Source: SAR202 cluster bacterium bin22 (lineage in GTDB: Bacteria > Chloroflexota > Dehalococcoidia > Lucifugimonadales > UBA3495). From it: 64,000 nt of DNA. Numbering within the stretch: the first letter of the stretch is position 1; every line of letters starts with the position of its first letter. The position numbers and the translations under genes are program-made. Under the pieces are notes generated by a model, which ran no database searches, was not told where the DNA came from, and saw only the letters and a program-made list of their open reading frames with translations. Below are positions 1 to 9,513 of the stretch, piece after piece. Location of the stretch: NCBI GenBank assembly GCA_002238505.1, contig MPMM01000001.1, forward strand, positions 868,001 through 932,000, read 5' to 3'.

Positions 1-508
1 CTGTTCCCAGTGGCTGTCCCAGCCTGGCAGCAATCTCCGACTGGGAGAGGCCACCAAAGTAGGCCAGGTTTATTACCTCTTGCTGGGCGGCCGGCAACTT
101 TGATAATGCCTCACGTACTCTTTCGGCTTCCAGGTTTCGTTCAACGGCTTCGTCTGTAGCTACTTCAGCCGAGGGAAGCAGGTCCAGAGTTTCGTACTCT
201 TTGGGGTCAGAAATGGCGGCGGCCCGTCGCCGGGACCTGATTACGTCGATAATCTTGTGATGAGCGACACTCATTATCCAGGTTTTGGGCTGTCCTCGCG
301 AGGAACTATAACTGGCTGCCTTAAGCCAGATGTTCAGGAACACGTCCTGGGTAGCTTCCTCCGCCACCGCTTCCGAACGTAGCATGTACCGGGCCAGCGA
401 ATAGACTGCCGAGGAATACCGCTCGTAAATGGCTTCGAGGGCATCCTTGTCTCCGGCAGCGATTCGAACTAGCAGCTCCTGGTCCTCCAGGACCTGGTAG
501 TCAGTCAC
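1..508 (-). CDS. ECF-type RNA polymerase sigma factor, C-terminus cut by window edge
   Basis: Extracytoplasmic-function sigma-70 family factor that directs RNA polymerase to a stress or signal regulon. About 169 codons are visible. Sigma region 2 contains DVFLNIWLKA (about residues 61-70) and TWIMSVAHHKIIDVIRSRRR, the core-binding and -10 recognition helices. Region 4 near the window edge contains LPAAQQEVINLAYFGGLSQ and a helix-turn-helix (SEIAARLG). The end lies beyond base 1. I chose the GTG at 508 because GGGAGA lies about 6 nt upstream; the ATG at 522 runs into a stop after five codons. It may be cotranscribed with the SirB1-type gene 90 bp upstream. Any anti-sigma factor would lie outside the window. 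Confidence 0.9.
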   Translation of the reverse strand, partial: MTDYQVLEDQELLVRIAAGDKDALEAIYERYSSAVYSLARYMLRSEAVAEEATQDVFLNIWLKAASYSSSRGQPKTWIMSVAHHKIIDVIRSRRRAAAISDPKEYETLDLLPSAEVATDEAVERNLEAERVREALSKLPAAQQEVINLAYFGGLSQSEIAARLGQPLGT

Positions 509-597
509 CGTTTATCTCCCATTGCCTGGAGTTGATACGGCTCTTATCCTGCATTACGAAAATCGGGCAAGACCGGATTCTCGCCTGAATAACGCAT

Positions 598-1428
598 TTA
601 CTCATTGGCGCTTGAGAAGCGCTGGATCAAGTCTCGTGCAGCGTTGATCTCCCGAACGTTATTGGAGCGGCCTATCAGCGACTCCAGGGATTCCAAAGCA
701 GCGCTCTTGTCGCCCCGATCCATTTGACAACGTGCCAGAACCAAATAGAGCGCGGTGTTGTCCGGGTCTATGATTAACATTCGCTCGACTACGGGCGCCA
801 AGTGCAACCAGTCCCGAAGCTGGAAGTAAATGAAGCGGAGGTTGTTCAGCATTCGTTCAAGTATTCGCAAGGATGTGGTGGGAGCCAGGTAACTGTCGTC
901 CCACTCAAACTGTTGCCCAAACAACTGCTCAGCCAGCCGACGACAGTCTGCTGCTGAAAGCAACTGACCGGCATGAAACGGATCCATGTAAAGGTCTAGA
1001 TCTCGAACGTTCACCAGGAAATGGCCCGGCATTCCTACGCCCTGGCAGTGCAGCCCCAGGCGCCCGGCCAAGCCGAGATACAGGACCGAAAGGGTTATGG
1101 GTATGCCAACCCGAGTATCCACAACTCGATTGAGAAAACTGTTTTGGGGACTGTAATAGTCGCCAGCGTTGCCGGAGAATCCCAATTCATCAAAGAACCA
1201 GGCATTCAGGCCCCGCGCAAGTTCCTCCAGATCAGCAGTCTCCCCCACCGACGCCTTAACTTGCTGAGCCATCTCGTCTATTGCCAGTAGATATGCATCT
1301 ACGTCCAGGCCCGGGTATTCTTCGCCCGCGATATACAGGGCGGCCCGCTGCAAGTCAATCTCGTCTTCGGGAAGTCTTACCTCCCTAGTGAAAAGCTCGC
1401 GGTAACCAGCAGGAGAGATATCTGGCAT
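598..1428 (-). CDS. SirB1/transglutaminase-like family protein with TPR-like C-terminus
   Basis: 276-residue cytoplasmic protein of the SirB1 (transglutaminase-like core) family. The signature RVGIPITLSVLYLGLAGRLG followed by GVGMPGHFLVN is clear near residues 105-145. The last 80 residues (RMLNNLRFIYFQLRDW, then an NTALYLVLARCQMDRGDK helix pair) resemble the TPR-like tail seen in the family. The biochemical function of SirB1 proteins is not settled; members usually lack an obvious transglutaminase triad. The ATG at 1428 has AAAGG 6 nt upstream. It sits 26 bp after the MmgE/PrpD gene on the same strand, so the two are probably cotranscribed. Confidence 0.85.
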   Translation of the reverse strand: MPDISPAGYRELFTREVRLPEDEIDLQRAALYIAGEEYPGLDVDAYLLAIDEMAQQVKASVGETADLEELARGLNAWFFDELGFSGNAGDYYSPQNSFLNRVVDTRVGIPITLSVLYLGLAGRLGLHCQGVGMPGHFLVNVRDLDLYMDPFHAGQLLSAADCRRLAEQLFGQQFEWDDSYLAPTTSLRILERMLNNLRFIYFQLRDWLHLAPVVERMLIIDPDNTALYLVLARCQMDRGDKSAALESLESLIGRSNNVREINAARDLIQRFSSANE

Positions 1429-1454
1429 AGTCAGCCTTTCGCTTGACCCCTTCC

Positions 1455-2816
1455 CTAGACGACCAGTGTATCCAGCAAACGGGTCAAGTCCGCCTCTTCC
1501 TCAAAGCGCCACAGGATATCCAGCGCCTGCATACATTGCTGCTCAGACAACACGTCCGAAGAGAGGCTGGTGAACTTCTCGCCAACTTCCTGGTCGCTAA
1601 GAGGGTTGTTCTTGTGCCCCTTGGGATAGGAAGTTATAGCCAACGTCTTGTCACCGCTGGAGTCTGTAACTACTATGCGGCAGTTGTATTGCTGGGGGTA
1701 CATTTCAGTAAACCCCGGTCCTTCGGACATGGTCATCCTGGACATCAGCGCCCGAAGGCTCGGATCTGCGATGCGCTGGGGAGTGAAACTGGAGGGAGTG
1801 ACTGCGCCGTCCTGGAGCGCCATGGCTACCAGGAAAGGTATGCTGTGATCCGCAGTTTCCCTGGTCTGGGGATCCCATTTTTCGGGTTCAGTAGCCGGAC
1901 TGCTGACGCCAGACCGGTAAGTTTCTATGGAAATGGACTCGATCTCCTGCAGGTTAATTCGAGGGCTCAGGCCCACGGCGAGGCCGATTGGGGCCTGAGT
2001 GTGTATCTGAGAAGGATAAAATTTAAACGTAGTATCATTTATCAAAAACTGCTGACCACTGCCGCCGAATTGTTCAAGGGTAACCTTATGAGTAACCCCT
2101 GCCTGTTCCCACAGTCCCCTCTTTCCTTCAAAGGGTTCACCGGGCCCGGACATGCCTTCCGCAGCCAACTGGGCCGCGAAAACTCCCGCCCTGGTGGCGC
2201 TGGCAGTGGCACAGCCCTTCCACATGGATAGTTCCCCGGTTCGTGTAACACCTAGAGGCAAGTTTGGCGCCAGGGCCAGGGAAATCGCGTTTCCCATTCT
2301 GTCCCGGTCCAAGCCCATCAGGAACCCAGCAGCGCAAGAGGCGCCCACTATGCTGAACATGCCCTGGTCCCACCCGAGATCACCGGTTACCACCTGGTCC
2401 GAAAGTCGGGCGAAAACTTCATAGGCCAGGGTTACGGCAGTTATTAGCTCCCGTCCGCTCCGTCCGTAAGCGTCGCCCACTGCCAGAACCGCCGAGATCA
2501 TGTCACTGGGATGACCGCCGCCTGGAGAGAAGTAAGAGTCATTGCAGTCCAGGTAACGAATCATGCAGCCGTTAGCGAACGAGGCCATGTCCAGGGAGCT
2601 ATAGTCCTGGGTTCCCACGACCCGCGATGGAGGATTCCCGGCAACGGAACACGCCAGCTTCCGAGCAATTTTGGACGGCTCCGACAGGTAACCGCCCATA
2701 GCGCATCCCACGGTATCAATCAGGGTCCGCTTGACCTGGTGAACCGTATCTGCGTCCAAATCCTCGTAATTCAGGTCACACGCGTAGTCAGCCAGCAACC
2801 TGGTGGTATCGTCCAT
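1455..2816 (-). CDS. MmgE/PrpD family protein (2-methylcitrate dehydratase-like)
   Basis: 453 residues, full length for the MmgE/PrpD superfamily, which includes 2-methylcitrate dehydratase and cis-aconitate decarboxylase. Family landmarks are visible: an N-terminal helical domain with TLIDTVGCAMGG, RYLDCNDSY and GGHPSDMI, then the substrate-pocket segments KFYPSQIHTQAPI and YPKGHKNNPLS. No methylcitrate synthase or propionate genes are adjacent, so the substrate cannot be assigned; Chloroflexota carry many paralogues of this family. The ATG at 2816 has GGAG 6 nt upstream. It lies 62 bp downstream of the alpha/beta hydrolase gene and 26 bp upstream of the SirB1-type gene, suggesting one transcription unit. 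Confidence 0.88.
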   Translation of the reverse strand: MDDTTRLLADYACDLNYEDLDADTVHQVKRTLIDTVGCAMGGYLSEPSKIARKLACSVAGNPPSRVVGTQDYSSLDMASFANGCMIRYLDCNDSYFSPGGGHPSDMISAVLAVGDAYGRSGRELITAVTLAYEVFARLSDQVVTGDLGWDQGMFSIVGASCAAGFLMGLDRDRMGNAISLALAPNLPLGVTRTGELSMWKGCATASATRAGVFAAQLAAEGMSGPGEPFEGKRGLWEQAGVTHKVTLEQFGGSGQQFLINDTTFKFYPSQIHTQAPIGLAVGLSPRINLQEIESISIETYRSGVSSPATEPEKWDPQTRETADHSIPFLVAMALQDGAVTPSSFTPQRIADPSLRALMSRMTMSEGPGFTEMYPQQYNCRIVVTDSSGDKTLAITSYPKGHKNNPLSDQEVGEKFTSLSSDVLSEQQCMQALDILWRFEEEADLTRLLDTLVV

Positions 2817-2878
2817 GGATTACTCCGATTTTCTTCGATCCGGTCACTCACCAGCGACGGAGACCGGAACGAGCATGT

Positions 2879-4891
2879 CTAGTCGTCGGCTGCCTGGGCC
2901 TCGGGCACGCGACTGGTCAATTCAACGTAGTGATCGGATGCCTGGGACACCAACAATTCCACATCCTCGGCAAGAACGTAACCCTGGCCAACCATTTCCT
3001 CGGCTGCTGCCTTGATTTGAGCCAGATAGTCTTCCCTGGATGCATATCGCTCCTCAATAGAGGCACGAGGGTCACCGTTTGCTTCCCTTTCGGCGCGGGT
3101 GGCAGGGAAAGGAATGGTGGAACCGGCGAGGGTGCCGCCGGTGGCGCCACCTGAGGACAAAATCTGCCCTTCTCCACCGATGTCGGCGTGGCGCAGGTTC
3201 CAGCCGGTATGTGTGGCCAAGGGAACGGTGGTGAGAGGCAACCTGATGCCGGCCTGCTCGTTGCCATCCTCATCCACGGAGGGGACCAGCAATGGATATG
3301 GCTCTCCCACGACCACTGGAACGTTTGTCGCCACACCCGGTTCGGGCCCAAAATCCATCCTGTGGAAACGGCGGTAGGGATTGGGGGTGTTTGTACCCGG
3401 GATCTGTCTCAAGGCTTCAGAAACTGAATCTGCATCCGCTGCAGTCGCATTGTCCAACCTGGGATACTGGCTGGCGGGCGCTTCCGTTCCGTTAGTGACC
3501 CATTGATCCAGATTGACCAGCGCAGCTCTCAGCAGAGGCCGGTAGTCCAGGCAGTTAAAGGGTTGCTGGCCCTTGCTGCCATTAGCGGGGTCACTGTCTC
3601 TCAGGTAGGAGGTCCCCAATGGGTGCTGTGCGCCACCAAAATGGTAAACCCGAACATCATCCGGGACCTCCAGGTCTCGCTCACCAGTTATATCTATATG
3701 GACCAAGGCTCCACCTCCACCCCAGTATTCGGATGAGGTGTAGGTGTACATAATCTTGGGCAAAGGGCCCTGGGCGGCAGCGCGAGTAAGGACTCCGTCG
3801 GTTTGCCCGGTGACCGGGTCGGTCTGTTCACAGTCGCTGAATGGGAAAAGATTGTTGGGGCTTCGGCTGGCCTGGCTGGAAGGCTGGGCAAAACGCTGGT
3901 TAAATTCGCCGTGCTTGGCTCCGGCAACATGGGGTATGAGCCCGTCGAATACCCGGCGTCCCTGTTCGTCATAGTTCAGGCCATAGTAAACAAGGTCTCG
4001 AAGAAATCGACCGCTTTGGGATGACCCGAAGCTGTAGGCATACTCAAGGGAGCCAGCACAGGGATTTCCTTCTTCATCAGTTCCGTGGCGCAGGAATGAG
4101 GCCAATTCACGGGTGGCCAGCAGTCCGGCCCCCACAATGGGCGCGCCGGTGGTGGAGTATATGACCTGATATATCTTGCCCGGTTCAAAGCCGGACTCAC
4201 GGTAAACATAATTGGCGTCAGGTACAACCTGTCCATCCCTGGAACGGGCAAATCGCCATTCTTCTCTTGGGATAACCGTCTCGGGGCCCTCCTCGTGGTC
4301 CTGAACGGTCATGTAAGCGTCCCAGTCTTCCAGGTTATTGGCTGGATAGGGCCGATGATTGCGGTCGGAAACGAAGACCTCGTTGACAGGCTCGTTGGGC
4401 ACGAAGGTGACTACCAGTCTGCCGCTGATGCGAGTTCCGTCCGTATTGCGGGCTTCAGGCGGGTAAAGCCTGAGTACTCCGGGAACGTCCGGCGCATCGT
4501 GCTGCCAACCGCACCAGGCGACAGTGTAGCCCTGGCGCATCAGGAAACCGGTGCCAGCTTCCAGTGGAACATCAGGGGCCAGGTCCGGCGCGTTGTTAAA
4601 GTTACGAAGGCAAGGACCACGGCCTCGATTGAGAATGTCGAAGAAAAGCCTGCCGTTGCCCTTGTTCTGGTTTACCGGCGCCAGAATACGGAAATCAGAA
4701 TAGAAATGGACCTCGCCCGTGTTGCTTCGGGGAGCGAGCTTGAGGTCGGTCACTGTATCGTTAAAAGGGCTTACCGGATCTACAGTGAAATAGACGGTCC
4801 CATCCAGTTGCTCATAAGGACCTACATCGCCGAAGGATTCTCCGTTGGCGAAGGGTTTACGGGAGGTAATTTCCAGCTTTCCTACAGCCAT
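2879..4891 (-). CDS. Large alpha/beta hydrolase-domain protein (Abhydrolase_10-like)
   Basis: 670-residue protein resembling the large 'alpha/beta hydrolase domain-containing' family found in bacteria that degrade complex organics. The nucleophile elbow is FGSSQSGRF (Ser about residue 293), followed by GLIPHVAGAKHGEFNQRF. C-terminal segments TTVPLATHTGWNLRH and GSTIPFP are also typical. I see no signal peptide, so it is probably cytoplasmic. The natural substrate is unknown; esters or amides are plausible. The start at ATG 4891 is supported by AAGGAGG 6 nt upstream, one of the strongest ribosome-binding sites in this part of the window. It is upstream of, and probably cotranscribed with, the MmgE/PrpD gene. 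Confidence 0.82.
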   Translation of the reverse strand: MAVGKLEITSRKPFANGESFGDVGPYEQLDGTVYFTVDPVSPFNDTVTDLKLAPRSNTGEVHFYSDFRILAPVNQNKGNGRLFFDILNRGRGPCLRNFNNAPDLAPDVPLEAGTGFLMRQGYTVAWCGWQHDAPDVPGVLRLYPPEARNTDGTRISGRLVVTFVPNEPVNEVFVSDRNHRPYPANNLEDWDAYMTVQDHEEGPETVIPREEWRFARSRDGQVVPDANYVYRESGFEPGKIYQVIYSTTGAPIVGAGLLATRELASFLRHGTDEEGNPCAGSLEYAYSFGSSQSGRFLRDLVYYGLNYDEQGRRVFDGLIPHVAGAKHGEFNQRFAQPSSQASRSPNNLFPFSDCEQTDPVTGQTDGVLTRAAAQGPLPKIMYTYTSSEYWGGGGALVHIDITGERDLEVPDDVRVYHFGGAQHPLGTSYLRDSDPANGSKGQQPFNCLDYRPLLRAALVNLDQWVTNGTEAPASQYPRLDNATAADADSVSEALRQIPGTNTPNPYRRFHRMDFGPEPGVATNVPVVVGEPYPLLVPSVDEDGNEQAGIRLPLTTVPLATHTGWNLRHADIGGEGQILSSGGATGGTLAGSTIPFPATRAEREANGDPRASIEERYASREDYLAQIKAAAEEMVGQGYVLAEDVELLVSQASDHYVELTSRVPEAQAADD

Positions 4892-4980
4892 TTCCAGCCT
4901 CCTTTTGACGTTCTTAACTTAATTGAGGAACCGGCTGCCAGCATTCAGCCAGCTAACAGAAGGGCATGACGCTGCCGGCC

Positions 4981-7900
4981 TTACAAAATCGTACTGGCAT
5001 CTACATCAAGGTCAGTTGGAGCTTCGTCTCCGGTAAAGTCCAGCCACCAGCGAGCGAAGTCATCCTCGCCATACTTATCCCGCAGGCGGGCAAGATGGGC
5101 CTTTACCTGCACCAGAACAGGCAGTTCATACTCGGTAACCAGCTGGTAAGTACGGGCCGCCCATTCAAGAGCCCCGGCAAGATTTTCGGTCTCCTCAGCT
5201 ACCATACCAAGCTGGCCATATGTTCGGGCAACCCGCTGCACATCTCCCAGTTCCTCGAAAATTTCCCTGGCCTGGTGGTACCAGTTTTCGGCCTGATCGT
5301 ATTGCTTTTGTTCGTGGAAGAGAACTCCCAGTTGTCGGCACTCATCTCCGGCGCCCCTGCGGTCGCCCAGCTCTTCTCGCCGCTCCAGGGCGGCAAGGAA
5401 CCACTCTTCCGCCTCTTCGAACACTATTCCCCGGTCCTGCTCCAAAAGGCCCATGAAATGCAGTTCTGTCGCCATCTGAGCCTGATTTCCGAGCCGGTCG
5501 CACAGACCTAGCGCCTGCTGATACCAGTTCTTGGCCTCGTCAAAGTTGTACTGGGCATGGCAGACCGTGCCCAGTTCGTGATAGACCTGAGCAGCGGTTT
5601 CCTCGTCCCGGTGCTCTTCGACCATGTCGCGAGCCCGATGGTACCAGCTTTCAGCTTCCTTGTGTTCGAATTTGAGCTGAGTTACCAGGCCCAGGGCCCT
5701 GTAGTCTTTCACCATTTCCTCTTCGTCGGGCAGGCGCTGGTGGATATCCAGGGCCTTGCCGTACCATTCCTTGGCCTCGGTATAGAGGCGCTGGTGTTGA
5801 CGCACCTGACCCAGGGCATAGTAGTCGTCGGCGACTGAAGAGCGGTCTTCCCCGCTCTCTATAATTTCCAGGGACTTCTGGAACCAGCCTGCAGCCTCGT
5901 CCAGCCTCCGGTAGAGCAGGGCGATGGAGCCATACTGGTGATAGATCGAAGCAACCCGCGGGTCTGAATCGGCATCAGGTTGAGCGGTCAGGTAATCGGA
6001 CAATTGCTCGTTGAGCTCTTGTGCTCGTACAACGTCCCCGCTTTCCACAGATTCACTCACATCCGTCCCAAGAAGGTACAGCCAAAGCTCGATGGCCCCC
6101 GCTTCGACGGCAGAGTCGGCCGACCCACCCACAGCATCAAGTAATTGGGATCTTAGCCGCCTGAGTTCAGGTATCCGGCGTTGCATCCGGTAAACCTGCG
6201 CCAGCGGCTGGACGATGAGCTGGGCATCATCCCACTGCCTGGCCTCCAGGGCCAGTCCAAGGGCCTGATTCAGGTTCCCCTCTTCTGCCAGCACAGCCGT
6301 CGCGCCGGAAGCCTGGTTCTCGTACAGTGATTCCATAAAGTAATCTGCCGTATCCGCGTACACTCGTACGAACTCGGATTCAAGGCTGCCAATGGCCCCG
6401 GCCCGGAGTTGTCGACCAAGCTTTGAACCCAGGAATCGAGGTACAGCAGGATGAATCTGATAAACGCTGGGGGAAATGGGTTCCAGGAAGCCTGAGGTCA
6501 GCCCCGACCTCAAGAGGGTACGGCACGCGCCCCAGCCCAGTTCCTCGCCCATTGTGCTCACATAGGGCGGTTCCTGGGTGATGTGAGTAAGGATGTCCAT
6601 CATTACCCGGCGCTGGAAAAGGGCAAGAAAGGGCAGATGAGTACGGCTACGGTGGGACATCTTGGTCCAGGAGTATTCCATCAGGGCAGTGAGGAAACTG
6701 TCCCGGCCTTCCTCCAGAGCCCACTCGGGTAATTCGGCCAGGCCTCTGGCCAGTTCTCCACGCAATACTGAAGCCGGAGCGTCCTTGAGGAGCGGCAACG
6801 CTACCTGACACGCCAGGGGATGGCCTTCGATGTCGTCCAACAATGCAGCGACGTCCTCGTTAACCCGGCTAACGTCAACCCCAGCCTTGGCGATAATGGC
6901 GCCACCCAACTCTCTTCGTTCAGACTGGTTAAGTCCCTTCAGTTCGATGACAGGAGGGGATTCAACAAGCCAGTCCTCAGAGGGGTTACGGCCGCTCAGG
7001 AGAACTTTGCTGGCGCCGGCTCCAGTAACTTCGGATATGAAACTGGCCATGTCCGCCTGTTCGGCTTCGGACAACAGGCCTGGTGAACCCGATGGAAAGC
7101 CGGCGATGTTCTCCGCCCCGTCCAGAATCAGAAGTGACGGCTGCTCTTTCAGGTATTCCACTACCCAGCCGCGCTGACGCTCGGCATTGAGGTCAGCAAA
7201 TCTCAGTCCCAGAATGGACGTTCCAATTTCATGGATTACCCGTTCCAGGCTGGCGGAGTGGGACAGTTCGAAGGGTGTGTAAAATACGCCGCCGGGTAAT
7301 TCTCTCCGACCCGTTTGCTGCAGCCAGCGGGCCAGGCCCAGGACCAATTCGGTCTTGCCAACACCGGTATTGCCGGAAAGCAATACTACGCCGTCCTGCT
7401 CAAGCTGCCTTTCGAGTTGAGACATCTCGGCATGTCTGCCCATCAGGCCATACTGGCCGGCGACGGGGAACTGACTTTCCGGCTCTTCATCTTGCTGCTG
7501 GATGACCGGCGCCGCCAGCAGATTGGAACGGTCTGCCGCAATGGAGGGCGGCGAGTAGCTGTGGGACTGGTAGATTGAAGGTGTAATCCAGTCCCAGGAT
7601 ACCAGGGGGCCGGCCAGTGTCAGGCGGCGGGGCTCATCCATCAGGCCTGCGCGAGCGACGGCAAGGGATTCTCCTGCGCCAACACCCTGTACCAACGACT
7701 GGTAGAATCGCCGTAGGAAAGCTTCCACGACCTGAGGTCCCCGAAGCTGGCTGGGCAGCAAAATGGACACCGGCGCCCCTGCTTGAGCCAGTTCAATGCC
7801 TAACTGCTCCCACGCCTGGCGTAGGGGTTCGGGCCGTCTGTTTCTGTCCCCCGCCGAAAGGAAAACCAGGGGAACGCCGGCACCAATGATGGCACGGCTA

Positions 7901-8652
7901 AACCGCTGCACTTCCACGGGTTGTGGCGACGACCCTGGCGCTTCAAAGAGCAGGTCACCTTTGTCATCCAGGACAAGGCCGTCCACGTGAATTACGTGGT
8001 AGCGCGAGGGGTTCTCTTCCAGTTTCCGTGACAATGCTTCAAAGCTCGGAGGACGGAGAAAGTCCAGTTCTACCTGAACGTTCAAACCCTCGAGGACTGG
8101 GAGCAGCGCATTGGACAATCCACAGGAGTAAGAATCACTCTGGCTGCCGATATAGGGGACCACTACCAGGATGTTCAACTGTTCTGCGGTGAGTTCTGCT
8201 TCAAAGGCAGGCAGGACGGAGGATCCTGTTTGACGGACAAGGGTGGAGAAGCCTGACACCAGATACCCTGTTTCGGGGTTATTCATTAGTTCCCAAGGCA
8301 GTGAAAGGAAGCCGGCGCGACTTGAGATGATCCGAATTTCCCGGCTTTCCGAGCTTTCTGCTAATAACGAATCGAGCAATTGCCGCGATTCACCCTCGGG
8401 GAAAACGGTCTCGAAGAGCAATCTCCCCAAGTTTCGGAATCCGTTCTCTACGGCCCCAGCCCTCTCCGCGTTTGGCCCGATGGGGTTGTCCATATATTCC
8501 TGAAAGTACCAGGAAATCTCGGACCGATCGGAAGTTGCAAGTGGATCCCTGAAGGGTATGGGCGGGGCTGAGTTGGGGCCTTCCTCTGAGCGGAGCACTA
8601 CCTGGAGTTGCCCCGATTCGGGCAAATCATGGATTTCCAAGAACTTGGTCAA
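4981..8652 (-). CDS. CHAT (degenerate)-STAND NTPase-TPR protein
   Basis: 1,223 residues with three parts. Residues about 110-335 look like a CHAT (caspase-like) domain (GFLSLPWELMNN, then YHVIHVDG and LVFLSAGDR). Residues about 400-700 are a STAND/NB-ARC-type ATPase: Walker A GNTGVGKTEL (Lys about 433), Walker B SLLILDGAEN, sensor KVLLSGRN and GHPLACQVALPL. Residues about 850-1190 are TPR-like repeats (AEEWFLAALERREELGD, AENWYHQAREIFEELGD and others). STAND proteins usually hold an effector off until the repeats sense a trigger. Here the CHAT dyad positions read Leu226 instead of His and Gly268 instead of Cys, so protease activity is unlikely. No obvious partner gene is adjacent; the divergent neighbour is a PNPOx-like flavoprotein. 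Confidence 0.88.
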   Translation of the reverse strand: MTKFLEIHDLPESGQLQVVLRSEEGPNSAPPIPFRDPLATSDRSEISWYFQEYMDNPIGPNAERAGAVENGFRNLGRLLFETVFPEGESRQLLDSLLAESSESREIRIISSRAGFLSLPWELMNNPETGYLVSGFSTLVRQTGSSVLPAFEAELTAEQLNILVVVPYIGSQSDSYSCGLSNALLPVLEGLNVQVELDFLRPPSFEALSRKLEENPSRYHVIHVDGLVLDDKGDLLFEAPGSSPQPVEVQRFSRAIIGAGVPLVFLSAGDRNRRPEPLRQAWEQLGIELAQAGAPVSILLPSQLRGPQVVEAFLRRFYQSLVQGVGAGESLAVARAGLMDEPRRLTLAGPLVSWDWITPSIYQSHSYSPPSIAADRSNLLAAPVIQQQDEEPESQFPVAGQYGLMGRHAEMSQLERQLEQDGVVLLSGNTGVGKTELVLGLARWLQQTGRRELPGGVFYTPFELSHSASLERVIHEIGTSILGLRFADLNAERQRGWVVEYLKEQPSLLILDGAENIAGFPSGSPGLLSEAEQADMASFISEVTGAGASKVLLSGRNPSEDWLVESPPVIELKGLNQSERRELGGAIIAKAGVDVSRVNEDVAALLDDIEGHPLACQVALPLLKDAPASVLRGELARGLAELPEWALEEGRDSFLTALMEYSWTKMSHRSRTHLPFLALFQRRVMMDILTHITQEPPYVSTMGEELGWGACRTLLRSGLTSGFLEPISPSVYQIHPAVPRFLGSKLGRQLRAGAIGSLESEFVRVYADTADYFMESLYENQASGATAVLAEEGNLNQALGLALEARQWDDAQLIVQPLAQVYRMQRRIPELRRLRSQLLDAVGGSADSAVEAGAIELWLYLLGTDVSESVESGDVVRAQELNEQLSDYLTAQPDADSDPRVASIYHQYGSIALLYRRLDEAAGWFQKSLEIIESGEDRSSVADDYYALGQVRQHQRLYTEAKEWYGKALDIHQRLPDEEEMVKDYRALGLVTQLKFEHKEAESWYHRARDMVEEHRDEETAAQVYHELGTVCHAQYNFDEAKNWYQQALGLCDRLGNQAQMATELHFMGLLEQDRGIVFEEAEEWFLAALERREELGDRRGAGDECRQLGVLFHEQKQYDQAENWYHQAREIFEELGDVQRVARTYGQLGMVAEETENLAGALEWAARTYQLVTEYELPVLVQVKAHLARLRDKYGEDDFARWWLDFTGDEAPTDLDVDASTIL

Positions 8653-8764
8653 GAGATGACTCCAATTGCACCAAATTGTTGGCTCAACACTGGCCGGATT
8701 GCCCTGAGCCAGGGTACCTGAATTTCAATAGGAGAGTGTCCGCTTTCCCGTACGGCACATCGCC

Positions 8765-8780
8765 CGCATTATACTATATT
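8765..8780. promoter_or_regulatory. AT-rich divergent promoter region (candidate)
   Basis: Between the CHAT-STAND gene (start 8652, minus) and the PNPOx-like gene (start 8858, plus) lies an AT-rich core, ATTATACTATATTT. It gives TATACT on the plus strand and TATAAT on the minus strand. No good -35 at 16-18 bp is seen for either direction, so this is a weak call. Confidence 0.3.
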
Positions 8781-8857
8781 TGGCTGGTCTCAATCTGATT
8801 ATTTCCTGGATGGATACCCCACTGGAAGGATACGTCAAACATCGAGAGGATGGGCTG

Positions 8858-9277
8858 ATGATTTACCTTGACGACCGGATGAGAGAGTTGTTGTACAGCG
8901 CAATGGACGACCGCAGTACCTGCCTGCTGGGAACTGCCGACGCCGACGGCAAGCCGCAAATCAGCATGAAGGGAAGCGTGATGGTATTTGACCGGGAGAC
9001 GCTGGCTTACTGGGAGAGGGCCAAGAGATCGGCGATGGAGAACGTGGCGGCCAATCCGAACGTGGTTATCTTCTACCGCAACTCGGCTCTGAGGATAACC
9101 TGGCGGTTCCACGGGAGGGCTGTGGTTTACGAGTCGGGGGCCATACGCAACAACGTAATGTACCGGACGGTGCAGGCGGAACTGGACCGGGACCCGGAAC
9201 TGCAGGGGGCCGCAGTGCTAGTCAAGATAGACAGCATCACGGACCTGGGAGGAAATGTGCTACAGGGGCGGGATTGA
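8858..9277 (+). CDS. Pyridoxamine 5'-phosphate oxidase-like FMN-binding protein
   Basis: 139-residue split-barrel flavoprotein of the PNPOx-like superfamily. It begins with a helix (DDRMRELLYSAMDDRSTC), then the barrel strand LLGTADADGKPQISMKGS and the FMN-pocket segment LAYWERAKRSAMENVAANP, followed by NSALRITWRFHGRAVVY. Members bind FMN, F420 or haem and act as reductases or oxidases on varied substrates; the length fits the small single-domain group rather than PdxH. I prefer the ATG at 8858 over an upstream in-frame ATG at 8780 because GAGAGGA sits 7 nt before it and homology begins there. The gene is isolated: divergent from the CHAT-STAND gene and convergent with the acyl-CoA synthetase gene. 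Confidence 0.82.
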   Translation: MIYLDDRMRELLYSAMDDRSTCLLGTADADGKPQISMKGSVMVFDRETLAYWERAKRSAMENVAANPNVVIFYRNSALRITWRFHGRAVVYESGAIRNNVMYRTVQAELDRDPELQGAAVLVKIDSITDLGGNVLQGRD

Positions 9278-9426
9278 GGGCATGGCCAGCCGCTCCATTT
9301 ACCTAAGCGTACCCGAACATCCATGGAGCCGGAGGGGGCGAAGTGCGGTTGTTGAAGGGTCTTTCACTTGAGATTCTGGCTGAATTACGGGGACTTCTCG
9401 CTGGTCGCCGCATGAGGGAAGAGTGG

Positions 9427-9465
9427 CCATAGCTGGAGCGGGGTTCTATTCCGCCCCAGCTATGG
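9427..9465. terminator. Long inverted repeat between convergent genes, likely bidirectional terminator
   Basis: A 15-bp stem with one mismatch (CCATAGCTGGAGCGG against CCGCCCCAGCTATGG) and a loop of about 9 nt lies between the convergent genes ending at 9277 and 9514. There is no T-tract on either side, so intrinsic termination is not certain. Confidence 0.55.
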
Positions 9466-9513
9466 CAAGGGAACTTTACGGCGCATCCTTCGAGGCCAAT
9501 GTCTGACCGTGGG

